From contig NZ_CP134867.1 of NCBI RefSeq assembly GCF_031954525.1, positions 2,480,001-2,544,000 on the forward strand: a DNA stretch of 64,000 bases, read 5' to 3'. Source of the DNA: Dyella sp. BiH032 (GTDB taxonomy: Bacteria; Pseudomonadota; Gammaproteobacteria; Xanthomonadales; Rhodanobacteraceae). Shown here in pieces: positions 59,201-64,000 of this stretch (positions are counted from its first letter, which is position 1; every line of letters begins with the position of its first letter). The position numbers and the translations under genes were made by a program. Under the pieces are notes generated by a model. That model saw only the letters and a list, made by a program, of their open reading frames with translations, ran no database searches and had not been told where the DNA came from.

Positions 59201-61012
59201 CGTCGGCAGGCGGAAGTCCGGATGCCAGTCGGTGAGCACCGTGCGCTCCTGCGGCGTGCCGACCGCTTCGATGCGCAGGTTTTCCAGGGACCGGCCGTCC
59301 TCGGTGTAGCCGTAGGCGGTGGTCTGCTGGTTGTGGTTCTTGCGGGTGAGGATGCGGCCTTGGTCGTCGTAGGTCAGGGCGCTGGCGGCGGAGGGGCAGC
59401 CGGCGCCGGCGGGTTGGAGGATGCCGGTAAGGCGGCGGCGTCCGTTGATCGTTTCGAACCTGTAGTCGCGGTCTTGCCGCCGGGCGTCGGTGATGGTGGT
59501 GAGGCCGGAGGAGATATACCCCACGATTGCCGAACCGGTGCCATCGGGACCCTCGCTTTTAAGGGGGCGACCCTCTGCACCATAGTGGTAGCTGCCGATG
59601 CGCGTTCCGAGTGCGTCGAATCGTCCGGTAAGCAGGTGTGGGCGGGATTGAGAGGCGAAGTCTTTCTCTCCGTAGCTATAGCGCGCATTCGACCCGTCGG
59701 CATAGATCGCTTCGACCATGTCCGCATCAAGGCCTTGGCCCGTGGCTTCGTCATAACGATACGCCACGGACTCGCCACCCGGCCGAGCCACGGTGGCGAC
59801 ACGTCCGGCTTCGTCATAGGTCAGGCGCAAGGTGCGGCCTTGGGCGTCGGCGACCTCGATCAGGCGGCCTGGATGGCCATGGGCTATGTCGTCGGGTGTT
59901 TGGGCATCGCTATAGGTGAGGCGCTGAACTTGTCCCTGTCGGTCTATGATCGTGCGCAGCAGGCCATCGGTATCGTAGGTTTCCACCGTATCGTCCGTAG
60001 CGTAGTAGCGCCAACCGCCGCCTTCGCCTTCGGGCACCGCTTCCAGGCGAGCCGTATCGTCGGGGTCGCCCTCATAACGGTTATCGACGAAGCGATAGAA
60101 GCGAACGGCACCGTCGGGCCGATGCACGTGAATGGCTGGCTTATAGCCCTGCTGGACGGTGTCGTAGTACTGGGATGCCTCCAAAGAGTAATCGTAGGAA
60201 CCACGCCAGTAGCTGCCCATAAAGCGGGTTTGGGGCTTGACCGTCCAGCCGTTGCTGTAACGGCCGACACCGCTGTTGTAGATGCGCGTCCAATGCAGGG
60301 GCGAATGGCCGGCCGCGGGAATGTCGGCGACTACCTGGATTTTATTGAGGGCGATGACATTGATCGGATTGCCGACGAGTGTCGAGTCGGCGGAACAAGT
60401 GCCCGCCAGGGGCTCGTGGGGTAAGCCAAGTTCCTTCGGATTGGGGATGGTCTGGCTTGCGAAGCAGGTGAAAAGTCCGGACGTGCTATAGATGGATGCG
60501 TTCTCTTCCTTCAAGCCGAACCAATCCGCCAGAACATGTCCTGGCGGGCAACTGCGCGCAGGGCGGATACGGCTGTTATCGGTGATCTGAGCCTTCCGGA
60601 TGGGCGTGTCGGGGGTGTCCCAGTCGTAACGGTAGTAAATGTCGTATTCGATGTGCGAATAAACAAACCGATCGTTGGATTGCTGATCCTCCACTTCTCG
60701 TGGATTTGACCATTGGCAGTCCACGTAGCCCAGTGTCTTGCACCACCGCTGCGTACCATCGCTGAGTGCACTTTCCATGTCCTCATAGTGCATGGATGGC
60801 CCGTCATAGGCGCTCAGAACCCAATAGCCGTCTTTATATGGCCGAAAGGAAACGGGTGTATCCGCTTTTCCCTGGGCGTGCGCTAGAGCAAAGACGAATA
60901 GAAGAATGGCTGCGAAACCCGACCTGCGGCCACGCGCGAGCGCCAGATGAGCGTTCCACAGGCGATGCAACGACTCCCGCCACACCGGCATCCACTGCAC
61001 GGCCGACCCCAT
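56228..61012 (-). CDS. Secreted RHS/YD-repeat polymorphic toxin
   Basis: A 1594-aa RHS protein. A signal sequence (hydrophobic core about 33-44, probable cut after AHA46) indicates Sec export; no PAAR or VgrG module is present. A DUF6531-like entry region lies at about 220-260 (GNPINVIALNKIQV). Dozens of YD repeats (YDxxGRLTxxxxPxG) fill about 330-1390. The core ends with DPIGLEGGIGTYAYVAGNP and the cleavage motif DPSGE near residue 1418. The last 176 residues are a variable tip rich in Gly and Ala with hydrophobic stretches. No nuclease or ADP-ribosylase motif is visible in the tip; a membrane-active toxin is one reading. A good AAGGAG precedes the ATG. Confidence 0.9.
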   Translation of the reverse strand: MGSAVQWMPVWRESLHRLWNAHLALARGRRSGFAAILLFVFALAHAQGKADTPVSFRPYKDGYWVLSAYDGPSMHYEDMESALSDGTQRWCKTLGYVDCQWSNPREVEDQQSNDRFVYSHIEYDIYYRYDWDTPDTPIRKAQITDNSRIRPARSCPPGHVLADWFGLKEENASIYSTSGLFTCFASQTIPNPKELGLPHEPLAGTCSADSTLVGNPINVIALNKIQVVADIPAAGHSPLHWTRIYNSGVGRYSNGWTVKPQTRFMGSYWRGSYDYSLEASQYYDTVQQGYKPAIHVHRPDGAVRFYRFVDNRYEGDPDDTARLEAVPEGEGGGWRYYATDDTVETYDTDGLLRTIIDRQGQVQRLTYSDAQTPDDIAHGHPGRLIEVADAQGRTLRLTYDEAGRVATVARPGGESVAYRYDEATGQGLDADMVEAIYADGSNARYSYGEKDFASQSRPHLLTGRFDALGTRIGSYHYGAEGRPLKSEGPDGTGSAIVGYISSGLTTITDARRQDRDYRFETINGRRRLTGILQPAGAGCPSAASALTYDDQGRILTRKNHNQQTTAYGYTEDGRSLENLRIEAVGTPQERTVLTDWHPDFRLPTRIQTLPTGANGESAEAAQTLSLDYDAHGNLLSLKAEGASAGAPRRWAYTYDDAGRVLTADGPRTDVEDITRFTYYPQDAIGCAETPATCAYRQGDLWKTTDALGHVAEVTRYDGAGRPLAITDANGVKTELAYTPRGWLTQLRVHGAADAVTTYDYDANGQLTKTTDPDGVTLSYTYDAAHRLTGIQDALGGRIDLTLDAAGSVTAETVADANGHVVRSLTRAFDALGRMKTLTGADGKATAFEYDAHGNLTKITRPLGQVVRTQYDALERVAQQIGDASGLKATITQEHDSQDQPVGVTDPKGLLTRYDRNGLGDLLQQHSPDTGATTQDVDAAGNVIGRTDARGQVQQLLYDALNRPIEASFDGAPEETIRYAYDHADAACPVGETYAIGRLSQVSDASGHTAYCYNALGQLTRKRQTTGDTTLELAYAYTPAGRLASLRYPDGHTAVYSRDANGWIANVSVTDAQGADTALVKDATYLPFGPVAQWRYGNGRALARHYDADGRPVTIEDTAPGGLATSFGYDANGRLTTLGQPGTDTPLLSFTYDNLDRLTDTRDGPTGTVLESYRYDLTGNRLAFIDAHGEQAYDYPADSHRLTSVAGQERRYDAMGNLLADDTRGRQFTYNAMGRMAEVRQGASVLRRYAYNAWGEQVRKTDGTEAGTTLTLYDEAGHWLGDYDHAGEPKQQTVWLGDHPVALLQADHTYYLQSDHLGTPRVVIDPERDGAVWRWDLKGEAFGSTAPDEDPDGDGAAFVLDTRFPGQRYDRATGLYYNYQRDYDSVMGRYGQSDPIGLEGGIGTYAYVAGNPISSRDPSGECPWCLVGAIVGGGANLAFQLYRNGNNWDQVDWQQVGLSAAGGMLTGGIGTLTAVAKVGVVGTIAANSIGGAIVAGHQQMASNYLQGKCLTDGIEDTMLKGGIFGGLGAGTGYLTNAAVGAASRAAFNNLTLNQQLFATSNAIAGPYLSKSAAAWAAGGTVTGNALSTIVSNANQ

Positions 61013-61224
61013 GAACCGTCTCCTTGGCTGATCGAGATGAAAGAAGCCGGCGATGGTAGGTGCGGCGTGGCGTTTGCTCGTATCGGAGCGCTCCTATAAA
61101 TCAGGCCGTCGGCAAATTTTTTCGTGGCGTCATGACAAGCCGCGTGGATTCCTCGCAAACGAAGCCGCAAGTCGAAAGCGCTGTCGAAAAGCGGCACGCC
61201 GGTACAGGCGCGCCGCTCGCTCAC

Positions 61225-61575
61225 TTACGCCAACGCATCGCACCGTTCGCCGTATCGATAACTGAGTGATTCCCCATACCGGCTCAGGAAATGCACCGCC
61301 GCGAACAGACCCTCCACGCAGGCCGGCGGCAATGGCCATGCGCCCTCTTCGGCAAGCGCGTTGCACGCCTGCTGGTCGCGAAAACTCTCGCTGTTGGCGA
61401 GCAGCCCCGTCAGCGCGTTGATCGCCATGCTGATGCCGGCGAGATCGCTGCGCAGGTTCGCCCGCGGATCGGTCTCGTCGTCGTATGGATAGAAGGGGCG
61501 GCCCAAGGGGCTGCTGGGAAGGGGGGCTTGGGGAACATTCGGGCAAAAGGGTGCCGTACTATCGGTCTCAGCCAT
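61225..61575 (-). CDS. Hypothetical protein upstream of rhs
   Basis: A 116-aa soluble, acidic protein of unknown family. A strong AGGAG ribosome site at proper spacing supports the ATG at 61575. The middle part (DLAGISMAINALTGLLANSE) is a short amphipathic helix region. The pattern recalls short DUF3077-like regulatory proteins of pseudomonads, but the resemblance is weak. It lies 212 bases before the rhs gene on the same strand and could be expressed with it. Confidence 0.6.
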   Translation of the reverse strand: MAETDSTAPFCPNVPQAPLPSSPLGRPFYPYDDETDPRANLRSDLAGISMAINALTGLLANSESFRDQQACNALAEEGAWPLPPACVEGLFAAVHFLSRYGESLSYRYGERCDALA

Positions 61576-62092
61576 AACTGACTCCTGTTCAGTTGGTTGT
61601 GGTCAGCGGGTCGCATGGGCTCCTCTCCCGTGCGATCCGCGCTTTCTTCTTGATCGGAAGGTCGCCGGCGTGGGTCCGAAGAGCGGAGCGCTGGCGACCC
61701 TCACACCCTATCGAACCACCCTCGTGCCGCATGTCAGGGAACGCCTCGCTTTTGTAGATGCGATGCGGACGGGCGTGTGGGCGATCCGGTTCTACCCGGC
61801 GGCGATCCTTTTTCGCCCGATGCGCCCACGGCAAAGCGCTGACCGCGCTATCCGGTTTTGATCTACGTCAACACGCCTTTTCGCCACTCCGCCAACCTAG
61901 CGGCATGCCAGCGGAGCGCTTCATGCGGATCGGCCAGGAACCATGCAACCCCGTCACCGGCGAACCGAACACAGCGTTCGTGGCGCCCATGCCGTGGGCC
62001 ATCGCCTACAGTGGACAGCGCACACGTGGCATGACGGTGCACTGATGCAGACCGAATGCCGCGTCCAGCGCAGCCGCAGGAGGAGCGCCACC
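61576..62092. other. Intergenic region before the CBS gene
   Basis: A 517-base gap with no supported gene; short open frames here lack ribosome sites and protein-like composition. It contains the FNR-type box at 61858-61871. It marks the return from the toxin locus to the stress-gene region. Confidence 0.6.
61858..61871. promoter_or_regulatory. FNR/Anr-type box upstream of the CBS gene
   Basis: TTGATCTACGTCAA matches TTGAT-N4-ATCAA with a single difference. Centred at 61864.5. A class II start would be near 61906, about 187 bases before the CBS gene start; the -10 there is poor, so the fit is weaker than for the other boxes. Confidence 0.55.
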
Positions 62093-62530
62093 ATGCTCGC
62101 CAAAGACATCGGCACCAGCCGGGTGATCCAGGCCGAGGCCTCGCAGAGCCTGCGCGAGGCGGCGCGCATCATGCATCGCCACCAGGTCGCCTGCCTGGTC
62201 GTGGTGGGCGACAGCGGCGCACCGCTGGGCGTGGTCACCGAGCGCGACGTGATGACCGCGACGCTGGTGCTCGGCCGCGATCCGGACAGCGCCACGATCG
62301 GCAGCGTGATGGCGCGGCCGCCGGTGATCTGCCGCGACGACAGTACGTTCACCGAGCTGATTGCAATCATGCGCGGCAGCGGCCTGCGGCGACTGCCGGT
62401 GGTGGATGCGTCCGGCACGCTGGTCGCCATCGTCACCGCGGACGACGTGATCGCGGCGATGGCCGAACTGATGGAAAGCCTGGCGCGGGCGCTCATCGTC
62501 GATCCGATGTTCGATCATGAACCGCGCTGA
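62093..62530 (+). CDS. CBS-domain-pair protein
   Basis: A 145-aa protein made of two CBS repeats only (about residues 8-63 and 74-128; LGVVTERDVMTA and LVAIVTADDVIAA are the paired signature strands). Such stand-alone Bateman modules bind adenine nucleotides and signal energy state. GGAGG precedes the ATG at 62093; the longer open frame upstream has no protein character. It overlaps the phosphorylase gene by 14 bases, so the two are a unit. Confidence 0.88.
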   Translation: MLAKDIGTSRVIQAEASQSLREAARIMHRHQVACLVVVGDSGAPLGVVTERDVMTATLVLGRDPDSATIGSVMARPPVICRDDSTFTELIAIMRGSGLRRLPVVDASGTLVAIVTADDVIAAMAELMESLARALIVDPMFDHEPR

Positions 62531-64000
62531 CGGGGCAGCCTCGATGGCGGAACACGGCGCCGTCTGTCCGTCGCTGGTGGAAACGCTGCCGGACATTCCC
62601 CGCCCGGTGCTGCCTTACGAGCGCCTGCGCCGCATCGGCATCGATACCGGCGACGAATACGTCATCTACTTGCACGAAGATTCGCCGCTGTGTCGCGCCG
62701 AGGGCTTCGGCGCGCACAGCCGCGTGCAGATCGCCATCGGGGAGCGGCAGCTGCTCGCGCGGCTCAACATGGTCCGCGGTGCCATGCTCACCGCGGAAGA
62801 GGCCGGGCTCTCGGAGCCAGCCTGGCTGCGATTGAACCCGCAGCCGGGAGAGTCCGCGATGTTCGCGCACCCGGCCAGCATCGAATCGCTCGCGCTGGTG
62901 CGGGGGAAGATCCATGGCCTGGCCCTGGACAGCGGCGCCTTTGCCGCGATCATGCGCGACGTGGTTGCGCGCCGCTATTCCGGCCTGGAACTGGCCGCGT
63001 TCGTCACCGCCTGCGCCAACGGCCATCTGTCGCTGCAGGAAATCAGCGCCCTGACCGGCGCCATGGTCGATACCGGCCTGCACCTGCACTGGCCGTACGA
63101 AGTAGTGGCGGACAAGCACTGCATCGGCGGCCTGGCCGGCAACCGCACCACGCCTATCGTGGTGGCTATTGCCGCCTCGCTGGGGCTGGCCATGCCCAAG
63201 ACCTCCTCGCGCGCGATCACCTCACCGGCCGGCACCGCCGACACCATGGAGATGCTCGCGCCGGTGGACCTGTCGCTGGAGCAGATGCGCCGCGTGGTGG
63301 AACGTGCCGGCGGCTGCGTCGCCTGGGGCGGCTCGATCGGGCTGAGTCCGGCCGACGACGTGATGATCCACGTCGAGCGCGCGCTGGACATCGACAGCGA
63401 AGGCCAGCTGGTGGCTTCCGTGTTGTCGAAGAAGATCGCCGCCGGCTCGACGCATGTATTGATCGACATTCCGGTCGGCCCGTCCGCCAAGGTGCGCAGC
63501 CAGGCCGAGGCCGATTCGCTGGCCGCCTGCCTGCAGCGCGTCGCCGCGGACTTCGGCATGCGCGTGCAATGCCTGGTTACCGACGGCAGCCAGCCGATCG
63601 GGCGCGGAGTCGGCCCGGCGCTCGAGGCACGTGACGTGCTGTCGGTGTTGCGCCGCGACGCCGACGCGCCGGCCGATCTGCGCGAACGCGCGCTGCTGCT
63701 GGTCACTTCGCTGTTGCAACTGATCGGCGTCACGCGGAACCGCGATAGCGCGCGCGCCATGGCGACGCAGGCGCTGGACAGCGGTGCGGCCTGGGTGCAG
63801 TTCCAGAAGATCTGCGAAGCGCAGGGCGGCATGCGCACACCGGGAAAGGCGGCGCAGCAATATCCCGTGCTCGCCTCGGTGGCCGGCCGCGTGGCGGCGA
63901 TCGACAACCGGCAGTTGTCGCGCGTGGCGAAGCTCGCCGGCGCGCCCATGGCGCCGCTGGCCGGCCTTGAATTGCACGTGCACCTGGGCGACTGCACCGA
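62517..64000 (+). CDS. Thymidine phosphorylase-like enzyme, 3' truncated
   Basis: At least 494 codons, open at the right border. It belongs to the long form of the thymidine/AMP phosphorylase family, with an extra N-terminal domain of about 85-90 residues before the catalytic core. Core motifs are DKHCIGGLAGN (phosphate loop) and the family signature SSRAITSPAGTADTMEML. The reaction is phosphorolysis of a nucleoside or of AMP, releasing the base and a ribose phosphate. The ATG at 62517 overlaps the CBS gene; a second in-frame ATG is at 62544. The link to a nucleotide-sensing CBS protein and an FNR-type box suggests nucleotide salvage under energy stress. Confidence 0.88.
   Translation, partial: MNRADGAASMAEHGAVCPSLVETLPDIPRPVLPYERLRRIGIDTGDEYVIYLHEDSPLCRAEGFGAHSRVQIAIGERQLLARLNMVRGAMLTAEEAGLSEPAWLRLNPQPGESAMFAHPASIESLALVRGKIHGLALDSGAFAAIMRDVVARRYSGLELAAFVTACANGHLSLQEISALTGAMVDTGLHLHWPYEVVADKHCIGGLAGNRTTPIVVAIAASLGLAMPKTSSRAITSPAGTADTMEMLAPVDLSLEQMRRVVERAGGCVAWGGSIGLSPADDVMIHVERALDIDSEGQLVASVLSKKIAAGSTHVLIDIPVGPSAKVRSQAEADSLAACLQRVAADFGMRVQCLVTDGSQPIGRGVGPALEARDVLSVLRRDADAPADLRERALLLVTSLLQLIGVTRNRDSARAMATQALDSGAAWVQFQKICEAQGGMRTPGKAAQQYPVLASVAGRVAAIDNRQLSRVAKLAGAPMAPLAGLELHVHLGDCT

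Noticed and set aside
57119..60424. A very long open frame (over 1000 codons) on the plus strand opposite the rhs gene
   Set aside because: It mirrors the YD repeats in the antisense frame, is a monotonous Val/Gly/Glu/Ala string, and has no ribosome site. High-GC repetitive coding DNA keeps the opposite strand free of stops.
57300..60900. Regularly spaced repeated strings suggesting an array such as CRISPR
   Set aside because: The spacing and the translated YD motifs show these are protein-level RHS repeats; there are no identical repeats with unique spacers.
61053..61269. Small plus-strand frames between rhs and the 61225 gene
   Set aside because: No ribosome site and Arg-rich composition; they overlap the better-supported minus-strand gene with its AGGAG.

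Overview
The window looks like the chromosome of a high-GC gammaproteobacterium of the order Xanthomonadales (Lysobacterales), most likely a member of the Rhodanobacteraceae such as Dyella, Rhodanobacter, Luteibacter or Frateuria. That placement is an inference. It rests on protein character, on the conserved run ndk-rlmN-pilW-rodZ-yfgM-bamB-der, on guaB-guaA and tadA close by, and on a PsrA-type regulator heading a fad operon. No rRNA, tRNA or CRISPR was seen.

Layout. 0-7.4 kb: a 5'-truncated alpha-2-macroglobulin and pbpC (periplasmic defence and murein repair). 7.5-15.1 kb: an FAD oxidase with CsaA, a secreted subclass B3 metallo-beta-lactamase, a second MBL-fold enzyme, a TRIC-like membrane protein, an alkylation-repair pair (Ada without its AraC domain plus an Oxygenase-NA protein) and a two-gene ABC exporter. 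15.2-19.7 kb: a psrA-fadN-fadA operon read leftward from a promoter bracketed by two perfect PsrA palindromes. 19.8-26.7 kb: the ndk-to-der housekeeping run, with several stop/start overlaps. 27-33 kb: rhodanese-ThiF, a GNAT enzyme, folD, guaB and guaA.

33.2-38.15 kb is an accessory block between guaA and tadA: a ketopantoate-reductase-like enzyme, a Tet(X)-like flavin monooxygenase facing a TetR regulator across two palindromic operators, and a second TetR facing an epoxide-hydrolase-like enzyme across another palindrome.

38.3-54.4 kb and 62-64 kb carry tadA, a CHAD protein, a sirtuin, a HAD hydrolase, a hemerythrin protein, a UbiB-like kinase, a ferritin-like protein, three universal stress proteins, a P-type ATPase, a cytochrome b561, an MFS carrier, an alcohol dehydrogenase, a CBS protein and a thymidine-phosphorylase-like enzyme. 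Four FNR/Anr-type boxes lie in promoter regions here. At three of them a plausible -10 lies where it should for a class II site at -41.5. The genes therefore look like one low-oxygen or energy-stress regulon spread over several operons.

54.4-61.0 kb is a polymorphic-toxin locus placed inside that regulon. It holds a secreted 1594-residue RHS-repeat protein with a hydrophobic Gly/Ala-rich C-terminal tip, a tightly coupled 69-residue membrane protein (immunity candidate), a second small membrane protein whose end runs into a broken copy of the RHS core, and a third membrane protein that starts inside the tail of that copy. The broken copy is a gap-free duplicate of about 412 bp, roughly 97% identical to the intact gene. 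This is the footprint expected from C-terminal tip displacement.
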